Shown here: positions 13,301-28,300 of the stretch, piece after piece
Layout: every line of letters starts with the position of its first letter
How positions within the stretch are numbered: position 1 is the stretch's first letter
NCBI GenBank assembly: GCA_037976565.1
Contig: CP137670.1
Span: 13,478,600-13,542,599, forward strand
Length of the DNA stretch: 64,000 nucleotides
From: Mesocentrotus franciscanus
Taxonomy: Eukaryota > Echinodermata > Echinoidea > Camarodonta > Strongylocentrotidae
Reading direction: 5' to 3'
Position numbers and translations under genes: made by a program
The notes under the pieces: model-generated
Database searches by the model: none
Told to the model about the DNA's origin: nothing
The model's input: the letters and a program-made list of their open reading frames with translations, nothing else

Positions 13301-16300
13301 ATGTGGATGTGGTTTGTCAAGATTGGTAGAGCGCACGCTTTCCGATAATGAGATCCCGAGTTCGAACCATGCCCACTGCCTTTTTGTCCTTCAGCAAGAC
13401 AATTTATCGACAATTATTGCTGCTCTCTACTCAGGTGTATATTTGGAGACCCGGTAGGAGGTTAAAGTCTTTAAGTGAACGATCTTCTCAATGCCCATGA
13501 GCCACTTGGAAGGAATGCTCCCCAGGGAGTGGAGATGGTGCACACAATGTGCGCTTGTTTGCATTGTACCCTATGACCGGGGTAATAATATCATTGTAAA
13601 GCGCTTAGAATTGATTATCAATCATATAGGCGCTATATAAATCGAAACAATATTATGATTCAACAATTTAATTTTGCACTTTGCATCTCCGAAACAAGAG
13701 GGCACTCGAATTAACCAGTATTACACCGGGGTATGGGGACATTATTTGTATATGATTACTATTTCATTTGTGATCTAGGCGTCGATCAAGGGGTCATCTG
13801 ACCGAATTCCCTGTACTAGCATATTCAGGATTTCGCGCTATGCACATTGAGGTAACTATTCATGTGGATGTGGTTTGTCAAGATTGGTAGAGCGCACGCT
13901 TTCCGATAATGAGATCCCGAGTTCGAACCATGCCCACTGCCTTTTTGTCCTTCAGCAAGACAATTTATCCACAATTATTGCTGCTCTCTACTCAGGTGTA
14001 TATTTGGAGACCCGGTAGGAGGTTAAAGTCTTTAAGTGAACGATCTTCTCAATGCCCATGAGCCACTTGGAAGGAATGCTCCCAGGGAGTGGAGATGGTG
14101 CACACAATGTGCGCTTGTTTGCATTGTACCCTATGACCGGGGTAATAATATCATTGTAAAGCGCTTAGAATTGATTATCAATCATATAGGCGCTATATAA
14201 ATCGAAACAATATTATGATTCAACAATTTAATGTTGCACTTTGCATCTCCGAAACAAGAGGGCACTCGAATTAACCAGTATTACACCGGGGTATGGGGAC
14301 ATTATTTGTATATGATTACTATTTCATTTGTGATCTAGGCGTCGATCAAGGGGTCATCTGACCGAATTCCCTGTACTAGCATATTCAGGATTTCGCGCTA
14401 TGCACATTGAGGTAACTATTCATGTGGATGTGGTTTGTCAAGATTGGTAGAGCGCACGCTTTCCGATAATGAGATCCCGAGTTCGAACCATGCCCACTGC
14501 CTTTTGTCCTTCAGCAAGACAATTTATCCACAATTATTGCTGCTCTCTACTCAGGTGTATATTTGGAGACCCGGTAGGAGGTTAAAGTCTTTAAGTGAAC
14601 GATCTTCCCAATGCCCATGAGCCACTTGGAAGGAATGCTTCCCAGGGAGTGGAGATGGTGCACACAATGTGCGCTTGTTTGCATTGTACCCTATGACCGG
14701 GGTAATAATATCATTGTAAAGCGCTTAGAATTGATTATCAATCATATAGGCGCTATATAAATCGAAACAATATTATGATTCAAAATTTCATTTTTGCACT
14801 TTGCATCTCCGAAACAAGAGGGCACTCGAATTAACCAGTATTACACCGGGGTATGGGGACATTATTTGTATATGATTACTATTTCATTTGTGATCTAGGC
14901 GTCGATCAAGGGGTCATCTGACCGAATTCCCTGTACTAGCATATTCAGGATTTCGCGCTATGCACATTGAGGTAACTATTCATGTGGATGTGGTTTTTCA
15001 AGATAGGTAGAGCGCACGCTTTCCGATAATGAGATCCCGAGTTCGAACCATGCCCACTGCCTTTTCCTCCTACAGGAAGACAATTTATCGATGATTATTG
15101 CTGCTCTCTACTCAGGTGTATATTTGGAGACCCGGTAGGAGGTTAAAGTCTTTAAGTGAACGATCTTCTCAATGCCCATGAGCCACTTGGAAGGAATGCT
15201 CCCAGGGAGTGGAGATGGTGCACACAATGTGCGCTTGTTTGCATTGTACCCTATGACCGGGGTAATAATATCATTGTAAAGCGCTTAGAATTGATTATCA
15301 ATCATATAGGCGCTATATAAATCGAAACAATATTATGATTCAACAATTTAATTTTTGCACTTTGCATCTCCGAAACAAGAGGGCACTCGAATTAACCAGT
15401 ATTACACCGGGGTATGGGGACATTATTTGTATATGATTACTATTTCATTTGTGATCTAGGCGTCGATCAAGGGGTCATCTGACCGAATTCCCTGTACTAG
15501 CATATTCAGGATTTCGCGCTATGCACATTGAGGTAACTATTCATGTGGATGTGGTTTGTCAAGATTGGTAGAGCGCACGCTTTCCGATAATGAGATCCCG
15601 AGTTCGAACCATGCCCACTGCCTTTTGTCCTTCAGCAAGACAATTTATCCACAATTATTGCTGCTCTCTACTCAGGTGTATATTTGGAGACCCGGTAGGA
15701 GGTTAAAGTCTTTAAGTGAACGATCTTCTCAATGCCCATGAGCCACTTGGAAGGAATGCTCCCAGGGAGTGGAGATGGTGCACACAATGTGCGCTTGTTT
15801 GCATTGTACCCTATGACCGGGGTAATAATATCATTGTAAAGCGCTTAGAATTGATTATCAATCATATAGGCGCTATATAAATCGAAACAATATTATGATT
15901 CAACAATTTAATTTTTGCACTTTGCATCTCCGAAACAAGAGGGCACTCGAATTAACCAGTATTACACCGGGGTATGGGGACATTATTTGTATATGATTAC
16001 TATTTCATTTGTGATCTAGGCGTCGATCAAGGGGTCATCTGACCGAATTCCCTGTACTAGCATATTCAGGATTTCGCGCTATGCACATTGAGGTAACTAT
16101 TCATGTGGATGTGGTTTGTCAAGATTGGTAGAGCGCACGCTTTCCGATAATGAGATCCCGAGTTCGAACCATGCCCACTGCCTTTTGTCCTTCAGCAAGA
16201 CAATTTATCCACAATTATTGCTGCTCTCTACTCAGGTGTATATTTGGAGACCCGGTAGGAGGTTAAAGTCTTTAAGTGAACGATCTTCCCAATGCCCATG

Positions 16301-19300
16301 AGCCACTTGGAAGGAATGCTTCCCAGGGAGTGGAGATGGTGCACACAATGTGCGCTTGTTTGCATTGTACCCTATGACCGGGGTAATAATATCATTGTAA
16401 AGCGCTTAGAATTGATTATCAATCATATAGGCGCTATATAAATCGAAACAATATTATGATTCAACAATTTCATTTTTGCACTTTGCATCTCCGAAACAAG
16501 AGGGCACTCGAATTAACCAGTATTACACCGGGGTATGGGGACATTATTTGTATATGATTACTATTTCATTTGTGATCTAGGCGTCGATCAAGGGGTCATC
16601 TGACCGAATTCCCTGTACTAGCATATTCAGGATTTCGCGCTATGCACATTGAGGTAACTATTCATGTGGATGTGGTTTGTCAAGATTGGTAGAGCGCACG
16701 CTTTCCGATAATGAGATCCCGAGTTCGAACCATGCCCACTGCCTTTTTGTCCTTCAGCAAGACAATTTATCCACAATTATTGCTGCTCTCTACTCAGGTG
16801 TATATTTGGAGACCCGGTAGGAGGTTAAAGTCTTTAAGTGAACGATCTTCTCAATGCCCATGAGCCACTTGGAAGGAATGCTCCCAGGGAGTGGAGATGG
16901 TGCACACAATGTGCGCTTGTTTGCATTGTACCCTATGACCGGGGTAATAATATCATTGTAAAGCGCTTAGAATTGATTATCAATCATATAGGCGCTATAT
17001 AAATCGAAACAATATTATGATTCAACAATTTATTTTATGCACTTTGCATCTCCGAAACAAGAGGGCACTCGAATTAACCAGTATTACACCGGGGTATGGG
17101 GACATTATTTGTATATGATTACTATTTCATTTGTGATCTAGGCGTCGATCAAGGGGTCATCTGACCGAATTCCCTGTACTAGCATATTCAGGATTTCGCG
17201 CTATGCACATTGAGGTAACTATTCATGTGGATGTGGTTTGTCAAGATTGGTAGAGCGCACGCTTTCCGATAATGAGATCCCGAGTTCGAACCATGCCCAC
17301 TGCCTTTTGTCCTTCAGCAAGACAATTTATCCACAATTATTGCTGCTCTCTACTCAGGTGTATATTTGGAGACCCGGTAGGAGGTTAAAGTCTTTAAGTG
17401 AACGATCTTCTCAATGCCCATGAGCCACTTGGAAGGAATGCTCCCCAGGGAGTGGAGATGGTGCACACAATGTGCGCTTGTTTGCATTGTACCCTATGAC
17501 CGGGGTAATAATATCATTGTAAAGCGCTTAGAATTGATTATCAATCATATAGGCGCTATATAAATCGAAACAATATTATGATTCAACAATTTAATTTTTG
17601 CACTTTGCATCTCCGAAACAAGAGGGCACTCGAATTAACCAGTATTACACCGGGGTATGGGGACATTATTTGTATATGATTACTATTTCATTTGTGATCT
17701 AGGCGTCGATCAAGGGGTCATCTGACCGAATTCCCTGTACTAGCATATTCAGGATTTCGCGCTATGCACATTGAGGTAACTATTCATGTGGATGTGGTTT
17801 GTCAAGATTGGTAGAGCGCACGCTTTCCGATAATGAGATCCCGAGTTCGAACCATGCCCACTGCCTTTTGTCCTTCAGCAAGACAATTTATCCACAATTA
17901 TTGCTGCTCTCTACTCAGGTGTATATTTGGAGACCCGGTAGGAGGTTAAAGTCTTTAAGTGAACGATCTTCCCAATGCCCATGAGCCACTTGGAAGGAAT
18001 GCTCCCAGGGAGTGGAGATGGTGCACACAATGTGCGCTTGTTTGCATTGTATCCTATGACCGGGGTAATAATATCATTGTAAAGCGCTTAGAATTGATTA
18101 TCAATCATATAGGCGCTATATAAATCGAAACAATATTATGATTCAAAATTTCATTTTTGCACTTTGCATCTCCGAAACAAGAGGGCACTCGAATTAACCA
18201 GTATTACACCGGGGTATGGGGACATTATTTGTATATGATTACTATTTCATTTGTGATCTAGGCGTCGATCAAGGGGTCATCTGACCGAATTCCCTGTACT
18301 AGCATATTCAGGATTTCGCGCTATGCACATTGAGGTAACTATTCATGTGGATGTGGTTTGTCAAGATTGGTAGAGCGCACGCTTTCCGATAATGAGATCC
18401 CGAGTTCGAACCATGCCCACTGCCTTTTTGTCCTTCAGCAAGACAATTTATCCACAATTATTGCTGCTCTCTACTCAGGTGTATATTTGGAGACCCGGTA
18501 GGAGGTTAAAGTCTTTAAGTGAACGATCTTCCAATGCCCATGAGCCACTTGGAAGGAATGCTCCCAGGGAGTGGAGATGGTGCACACAATGTGCGCTTGT
18601 TTGCATTGTACCCTATGACCGGGGTAATAATATCATTGTAAAGCGCTTAGAATTGATTATCAATCATATAGGCGCTATATAAATCGAAACAATATTATGA
18701 TTCAACAATTTAATTTTTGCACTTTGCATCTCCGAAACAAGAGGGCACTCGAATTAACCAGTATTACACCGGGGTATGGGGACATTATTTGTATATGATT
18801 ACTATTTCATTTGTGATCTAGGCGTCGATCAAGGGGTCATCTGACCGAATTCCCTGTACTAGCATATTCAGGATTTCGCGCTATGCACATTGAGGTAACT
18901 ATTCATGTGGATGTGGTTTGTCAAGATTGGTAGAGCGCACGCTTTCCGATAATGAGATCCCGAGTTCGAACCATGCCCACTGCCTTTTTGTCCTTCAGCA
19001 AGACAATTTATCACAATTATTGCTGCTCTCTACTCAGGTGTATATTTGGAGACCCGGTAGGAGGTTAAAGTCTTTAAGTGAACGATCTTCTCAATGCCCA
19101 TGAGCCACTTGGAAGGAATGCTCCCAGGGAGTGGAGATGGTGCACACAATGTGCGCTTGTTTGCATTGTACCCTATGACCGGGGTAATAATATCATTGTA
19201 AAGCGCTTAGAATTGATTATCAATCATATAGGCGCTATATAAATCGAAACAATATTATGATTCAACAATTTAATTTTTGCACTTTGCATCTCCGAAACAA

Positions 19301-22300
19301 GAGGGCACTCGAATTAACCAGTATTACACCGGGGTATGGGGACATTATTTGTATATGATTACTATTTCATTTGTGATCTAGGCGTCGATCAAGGGGTCAT
19401 CTGACCGAATTCCCTGTACTAGCATATTCAGGATTTCGCGCTATGCACATTGAGGTAACTATTCATGTGGATGTGGTTTGTCAAGATTGGTAGAGCGCAC
19501 GCTTTCCGATAATGAGATCCCGAGTTCGAACCATGCCCACTGCCTTTTGTCCTTCAGCAAGACAATTTATCCACAATTATTGCTGCTCTCTACTCAGGTG
19601 TATATTTGGAGACCCGGTAGGAGGTTAAAGTCTTTAAGTGAACGATCTTCTCAATGCCCATGAGCCACTTGGAAGGAATGCTCCCAGGGAGTGGAGATGG
19701 TGCACACAATGTGCGCTTGTTTGCATTGTACCCTATGACCGGGGTAATAATATCATTGTAAAGCGCTTAGAATTGATTATCAATCATATAGGCGCTATAT
19801 AAATCGAAACAATATTATGATTCAACAATTTAATTTTGCACTTTGCATCTCCGAAACAAGAGGGCACTCGAATTAACCAGTATTACACCGGGGTATGGGG
19901 ACATTATTTGTATATGATTACTATTTCATTTGTGATCTAGGCGTCGATCAAGGGGTCATCTGACCGAATTCCCTGTACTAGCATATTCAGGATTTCGCGC
20001 TATGCACATTGAGGTAACTATTCATGTGGATGTGGTTTGTCAAGATTGGTAGAGCGCACGCTTTCCGATAATGAGATCCCGAGTTCGAACCATGCCCACT
20101 GCCTTTTTGTCCTTCAGCAAGACAATTTATCCACAATTATTGCTGCTCTCTACTCAGGTGTATATTTGGAGACCCGGTAGGAGGTTAAAGTCTTTAAGTG
20201 AACGATCTTCCCAATGCCCATGAGCCACTTGGAAGGAAAGCTCCCAGGGAGTGGAGATGGTGCACACAATGTGCGCTTGTTTGCATTGTATCCTATGACC
20301 GGGGTAATAATATCATTGTAAAGCGCTTAGAATTGATTATCAATCATATAGGCGCTATATAAATCGAAACAATATTATGATTCAAAATTTCATTTTGCAC
20401 TTTGCATCTCCGAAACAAGAGGGCACTCGAATTAACCAGTATTACACCGGGGTATGGGGACATTATTTGTATATGATTACTATTTCATTTGTGATCTAGG
20501 CGTCGATCAAGGGGTCATCTGACCGAATTCCCTGTACTAGCATATTCAGGATTTCGCGCTATGCACATTGAGGTAACTATTCATGTGGATGTGGTTTGTC
20601 AAGATTGGTAGAGCGCACGCTTTCCGATAATGAGATCCCGAGTTCGAACCATGCCCACTGCCTTTTTGTCCTTCAGCAAGACAATTTATCCACAATTATT
20701 GCTGCTCTCTACTCAGGTGTATATTTGGAGACCCGGTAGGAGGTTAAAGTCTTTAAGTGAACGATCTTCTCAATGCCCATGAGCCACTTGGAAGGAATGC
20801 TCCCAGGGAGTGGAGATGGTGCACACAATGTGCGCTTGTTTGCATTGTACCCTATGACCGGGGTAATAATATCATTGTAAAGCGCTTAGAATTGATTATC
20901 AATCATATAGGCGCTATATAAATCGAAACAATATTATGATTCAACAATTTAATTTTTGCACTTTGCATCTCGAAACAAGAGGGCACTCGAATTAACCAGT
21001 ATTACACCGGGGTATGGGGACATTATTTGTATATGATTACTATTTCATTTGTGATCTAGGCGTCGATCAAGGGGTCATCTGACCGAATTCCCTGTACTAG
21101 CATATTCAGGATTTCGCGCTATGCACATTGAGGTAACTATTCATGTGGATGTGGTTTGTCAAGATTGGTAGAGCGCACGCTTTCCGATAATGAGATCCCG
21201 AGTTCGAACCATGCCCACTGCCTTTTGTCCTTCAGCAAGACAATTTATCCACAATTATTGCTGCTCTCTACTCAGGTGTATATTTGGAGACCCGGTAGGA
21301 GGTTAAAGTCTTTAAGTGAACGATCTTCTCAATGCCCATGAGCCACTTGGAAGGAATGCTCCCAGGGAGTGGAGATGGTGCACACAATGTGCGCTTGTTT
21401 GCATTGTACCCTATGACCGGGGTAATAATATCATTGTAAAGCGCTTAGAATTGATTATCAATCATATAGGCGCTATATAAATCGAAACAATATTATGATT
21501 CAACAATTTAATTTTGCACTTTGCATCTCCGAAACAAGAGGGCACTCGAATTAACCAGTATTACACCGGGGTATGGGGACATTATTTGTATATGATTACT
21601 ATTTCATTTGTGATCTAGGCGTCGATCAAGGGGTCATCTGACCGAATTCCCTGTACTAGCATATTCAGGATTTCGCGCTATGCACATTGAGGTAACTATT
21701 CATGTGGATGTGGTTTGTCAAGATTGGTAGAGCGCACGCTTTCCGATAATGAGATCCCGAGTTCGAACCATGCCCACTGCCTTTTTGTCCTACAGCAAGA
21801 CAATTTATCCACAATTATTGCTGCTCTCTACTCAGGTGTGTATTTGGAGACCCGTTAGGAGGTTAAAGTCTTTAAGTGAACGATCTTCCCAATGCCCATG
21901 AGCCACTTGGAAGGAATGCTTCCCAGGGAGTGGAGATGGTGCACACAATGTGCGCTTGTTTGCATTGTACCCTATGACCGGGGTAATAATATCATTGTAA
22001 AGCGCTTAGAATTGATTATCAATCATATAGGCGCTATATAAATCGAAACAATATTATGATTCAAAATTTCATTTTTGCACTTTGCATCTCCGAAACAAGA
22101 GGGCACTCGAATTAACCAGTATTACACCGGGGTATGGGGACATTATTTGTATATGATTACTATTTCATTTGTGATCTAGGCGTCGATCAAGGGGTCATCT
22201 GACCGAATTCCCTGTACTAGCATATTCAGGATTTCGCGCTATGCACATTGAGGTAACTATTCATGTGGATGTGGTTTGTCAAGATTGGTAGAGCGCACGC

Positions 22301-25300
22301 TTTCCGATAATGAGATCCCGAGTTCGAACCATGCCCACTGCCTTTTTGTCCTACAGCAAGACAATTTATCCACAATTATTGCTGCTCTCTACTCAGGTGT
22401 ATATTTGGAGACCCGGTAGGAGGTTAAAGTCTTTAAGTGAACGATCTTCCAATGCCCATGAGCCACTTGGAAGGAATGCTCCCAGGGAGTGGAGATGGTG
22501 CACACAATGTGCGCTTGTTTGCATTGTATCCTATGACCGGGGTAATAATATCATTGTAAAGCGCTTAGAATTGATTATCAATCATATAGGCGCTATATAA
22601 ATCGAAACAATATTATGATTCAAAATTTATTTTTGCACTTTGCATCTCCGAAACAAGAGGGCACTCGAATTAACCAGTATTACACCGGGGTATGGGGACA
22701 TTATTTGTATATGATTACTATTTCATTTGTGATCTAGGCGTCGATCAAGGGGTCATCTGACCGAATTCCCTGTACTAGCATATTCAGGATTTCGCGCTAT
22801 GCACATTGAGGTAACTATTCATGTGGATGTGGTTTGTCAAGATTGGTAGAGCGCACGCTTTCCGATAATGAGATCCCGAGTTCGAACCATGCCCACTGCC
22901 TTTTGTCCTTCAGCAAGACAATTTATCCACAATTATTGCTGCTCTCTACTCAGGTGTATATTTGGAGACCCGGTAGGAGGTTAAAGTCTTTAAGTGAACG
23001 ATCTTCTCAATGCCCATGAGCCACTTGGAAGGAATGCTCCCAGGGAGTGGAGATGGTGCACACAATGTGCGCTTGTTTGCATTGTACCCTATGACCGGGG
23101 TAATAATATCATTGTAAAGCGCTTAGAATTGATTATCAATCATATAGGCGCTATATAAATCGAAACAATATTATGATTCAACAATTTAATTTTGCACTTT
23201 GCATCTCCGAAACAAGAGGGCACTCGAATTAACCAGTATTACACCGGGGTATGGGGACATTATTTGTATATGATTACTATTTCATTTGTGATCTAGGCGT
23301 CGATCAAGGGGTCATCTGACCGAATTCCCTGTACTAGCATATTCAGGATTTCGCGCTATGCACATTGAGGTAACTATTCATGTGGATGTGGTTTGTCAAG
23401 ATTGGTAGAGCGCACGCTTTCCGATAATGAGATCCCGAGTTCGAACCATGCCCACTGCCTTTTGTCCTACAGCAAGACAATTTATCCACAATTATTGCTG
23501 CTCTCTACTCAGGTGTATACATGGGGACCCGGTAGGAGGTTAAAGTCTTTAAGTGAACGATCTTCCCAATGCCCATGAGCCACTTGGAAGGAATGCTCCC
23601 AGGGAGTGGAGATGGTGCACACAATGTGCGCTTGTTTGCATTGTATCCTATGACCGGGGTAATAATATCATTGTAAAGCGCTTAGAATTGATTATCAATC
23701 ATATAGGCGCTATATAAATCGAAACAATATCATGATTCAAAACTTTCATTTTTGCACTTTGCATCTCCGAAACAAGAGGGCACTCGAATTAACCAGTATT
23801 ACACCGGGGTATGGGGACATTATTTGTATATGATTACTATTTCATTTGTGATCTAGGCGTCGATCAAGGGGTCATCTGACCGAATTCCCTGTACTAGCAT
23901 ATTCAGGATTTCGCGCTATGCACATTGAGGTAACTATTCATGTGGATGTGGTTTGTCAAGATTGGTAGAGCGCACGCTTTCCGATAATGAGATCCCGAGT
24001 TCGAACCATGCCCACTGCCTTTTTGTCCTACAGCAAGACAATTTATCCACAATTATTGCTGCTCTCTACTCAGGTGTATATTTGGAGACCCGGTAGGAGG
24101 TTAAAGTCTTTAAGTGAACGATCTTCTCAATGCCCATGAGCCACTTGGAAGGAATGCTCCCCAGGGAGTGGAGATGGTGCACACAATGTGCGCTTGTTTG
24201 CATTGTACCCTATGACCGGGGTAATAATATCATTGTAAAGCGCTTAGAATTGATTATCAATCATATAGGCGCTATATAAATCGAAACAATATTATGATTC
24301 AAAATTTAATTTTGCACTTTGCATCTCCGAAACAAGAGGGCACTCGAATTAACCAGTATTACACCGGGGTATGGGGACATTATTTGTATATGATTACTAT
24401 TTCATTTGTGATCTAGGCGTCGATCAAGGGGTCATCTGACCGAATTCCCTGTACTAGCATATTCAGGATTTCGCGCTATGCACATTGAGGTAACTATTCA
24501 TGTGGATGTGGTTTGTCAAGATTGGTAGAGCGCACGCTTTCCGATAATGAGATCCCGAGTTCGAACCATGCCCACTGCCTTTTTGTCCTACAGCAAGACA
24601 ATTTATCCACAATTATTGCTGCTCTCTACTCAGGTGTATACATGGGGACCCGGTAGGAGGTTAAAGTCTTTAAGTGAACGATCTTCCCAATGCCCATGAG
24701 CCACTTGGAAGGAATGCTCCCAGGGAGTGGAGATGGTGCACACAATGTGCGCTTGTTTGCATTGTATCCTATGACCGGGGTAATAATATCATTGTAAAGC
24801 GCTTAGAATTGATTATCAATCATATAGGCGCTATATAAATCGAAACAATATTATGATTCAAAATTTCATTTTTGCACTTTGCATCTCCGAAACAAGAGGG
24901 CACTCGAATTAACCAGTATTACACCGGGGTATGGGGACATTATTTGTATATGATTACTATTTCATTTGTGATCTAGGCGTCGATCAAGGGGTCATCTGAC
25001 CGAATTCCCTGTACTAGCATATTCAGGATTTCGCGCTATGCACATTGAGGTAACTATTCATGTGGATGTGGTTTGTCAAGATTGGTAGAGCGCACGCTTT
25101 CCGATAATGAGATCCCGAGTTCGAACCATGCCCACTGCCTTTTGTCCTACAGCAAGACAATTTATCCACAATTATTGCTGCTCTCTACTCAGGTGTATAT
25201 TTGGAGACCCGGTAGGAGGTTAAAGTCTTTAAGTGAACGATCTTCCAATGCCCATGAGCCACTTGGAAGGAATGCTCCCAGGGAGTGGAGATGGTGCACA

Positions 25301-28300
25301 CAATGTGCGCTTGTTTGCATTGTATCCTATGACCGGGGTAATAATATCATTGTAAAGCGCTTAGAATTGATTATCAATCATATAGGCGCTATATAAATCG
25401 AAACAATATCATGATTCAAAATTTCATTTTTGCACTTTGCATCTCCGAAACAAGAGGGCACTCGAATTAACCAGTATTACACCGGGGTATGGGGACATTA
25501 TTTGTATATGATTACTATTTCATTTGTGATCTAGGCGTCGATCAAGGGGTCATCTGACCGAATTCCCTGTACTAGCATATTCAGGATTTCGCGCTATGCA
25601 CATTGAGGTAACTATTCATGTGGATGTGGTTTGTCAAGATTGGTAGAGCGCACGCTTTCCGATAATGAGATCCCGAGTTCGAACCATGCCCACTGCCTTT
25701 TGTCCTTCAGCAAGACAATTTATCCACAATTATTGCTGCTCTCTACTCAGGTGTATATTTGGAGACCCGGTAGGAGGTTAAAGTCTTTAAGTGAACGATC
25801 TTCCCAATGCCCATGAGCCACTTGGAAGGAATGCTCCCCAGGGAGTGGAGATGGTGCACACAATGTGCGCTTGTTTGCATTGTACCCTATGACCGGGGTA
25901 ATAATATCATTGTAAAGCGCTTAGAATTGATTATCAATCATATAGGCGCTATATAAATCGAAACAATATTATGATTCAAAATTTAATTTTGCACTTTGCA
26001 TCTCCGAAACAAGAGGGCACTCGAATTAACCAGTATTACACCGGGGTATGGGGACATTATTTGTATATGATTACTATTTCATTTGTGATCTAGGCGTCGA
26101 TCAAGGGGTCATCTGACCGAATTCCCTGTACTAGCATATTCAGGATTTCGCGCTATGCACATTGAGGTAACTATTCATGTGGATGTGGTTTGTCAAGATT
26201 GGTAGAGCGCACGCTTTCCGATAATGAGATCCCGAGTTCGAACCATGCCCACTGCCTTTTTGTCCTACAGCAAGACAATTTATCCACAATTATTGCTGCT
26301 CTCTACTCAGGTGTATATTTGGAGACCCGGTAGGAGGTTAAAGTCTTTAAGTGAACGATCTTCCAATGCCCATGAGCCACTTGGAAGGAATGCTCCCAGG
26401 GAGTGGAGATGGTGCACACAATGTGCGCTTGTTTGCATTGTATCCTATGACCGGGGTAATAATATCATTGTAAAGCGCTTAGAATTGATTATCAATCATA
26501 TAGGCGCTATATAAATCGAAACAATATCATGATTCAAAATTTCATTTTTGCACTTTGCATCTCCGAAACAAGAGGGCACTCGAATTAACCAGTATTACAC
26601 GGGGTATGGGGACATTATTTGTATATGATTACTATTTCATTTGTGATCTAGGCGTCGATCAAGGGGTCATCTGACCGAATTCCCTGTACTAGCATATTCA
26701 GGATTTCGCGCTATGCACATTGAGGTAACTATTCATGTGGATGTGGTTTGTCAAGATTGGTAGAGCGCACGCTTTCCGATAATGAGATCCCGAGTTCGAA
26801 CCATGCCCACTGCCTTTTGTCCTACAGCAAGACAATTTATCCACAATTATTGCTGCTCTCTACTCAGGTGTATATTTGGAGACCCGGTAGGAGGTTAAAG
26901 TCTTTAAGTGAACGATCTTCCAATGCCCATGAGCCACTTGGAAGGAATGCTCCCAGGGAGTGGAGATGGTGCACACAATGTGCGCTTGTTTGCATTGTAT
27001 CCTATGACCGGGGTAATAATATCATTGTAAAGCGCTTAGAATTGATTATCAATCATATAGGCGCTATATAAATCGAAACAATATCATGATTCAAAATTTA
27101 ATTTTTGCACTTTGCATCTCCGAAACAAGAGGGCACTCGAATTAACCAGTATTACACAGGGGTATGGGGACATTATTTGTATATGATTACTATTTCATTT
27201 GTGATCTAGGCGTCGATCAAGGGGTCATCTGACCGAATTCCCTGTACTAGCATATTCAGGATTTCGCGCTATGCACATTGAGGTAACTATTCATGTGGAT
27301 GTGGTTTGTCAAGATTGGTAGAGCGCACGCTTTCCGATAATGAGATCCCGAGTTCGAACCATGCCCACTGCCTTTTGTCCTACAGCAAGACAATTTATCC
27401 ACAATTATTGCTGCTCTCTACTCAGGTGTATATTTGGAGACCCGGTAGGAGGTTAAAGTCTTTAAGTGAACGATCTTCTCAATGCCCATGAGCCACTTGG
27501 AAGGAATGCTCCCAGGGAGTGGAGATGGTGCACACAATGTGCGCTTGTTTGCATTGTATCCTATGACCGGGGTAATAATATCATTGTAAAGCGCTTAGAA
27601 TTGATTATCAATCATATAGGCGCTATATAAATCGAAACAATATTATGATTTAACAATTTAATGTTTGCACTTTGCATCTCCGAAACAAGAGGGCACTCGA
27701 ATTAACCAGTATTACACCGGGGTATGGGGACATTATTTGTATATGATTACTATTTCATTTGTGATCTAGGCGTCGATCAAGGGGTCATCTGACCGAATTC
27801 CCTGTACTAGCATATTCAGGATTTCGCGCTATGCACATTGAGGTAACTATTCATGTGGATGTGGTTTGTCAAGATAGGTAGAGCGCACGCTTTCCGATAA
27901 TGAGATCCCGAGTTCGAACCATGCCCACTGCCTTTTTGTCCTACAGCAAGACAATTTATCCACAATTATTGCTGCTCTCTACTCAGGTGTGTACATGGGG
28001 ACCCGGTAGGAGGTTAAAGTCTTTAAGTGAACGATCTTCCCAGTGCCCATGAGCCACTTGGAAGGAATGCTCCCAGGGAGTGGAGATGGTGCACACAATG
28101 TGCGCTGGTTTGCATTGTATCCTATGACCGGGGTAATAATATCATTGTAAAGCGCTTAGAATTGATTATCAATCATATAGGCGCTATATAAATCGAAACA
28201 ATATCATGATTCAAAACTTTCATTTTTGCACTTTGCATCTCCGAAACAAGAGGGCACTCGAATTAACCAGTATTACACAGGGGTATGGGGACATTATTTG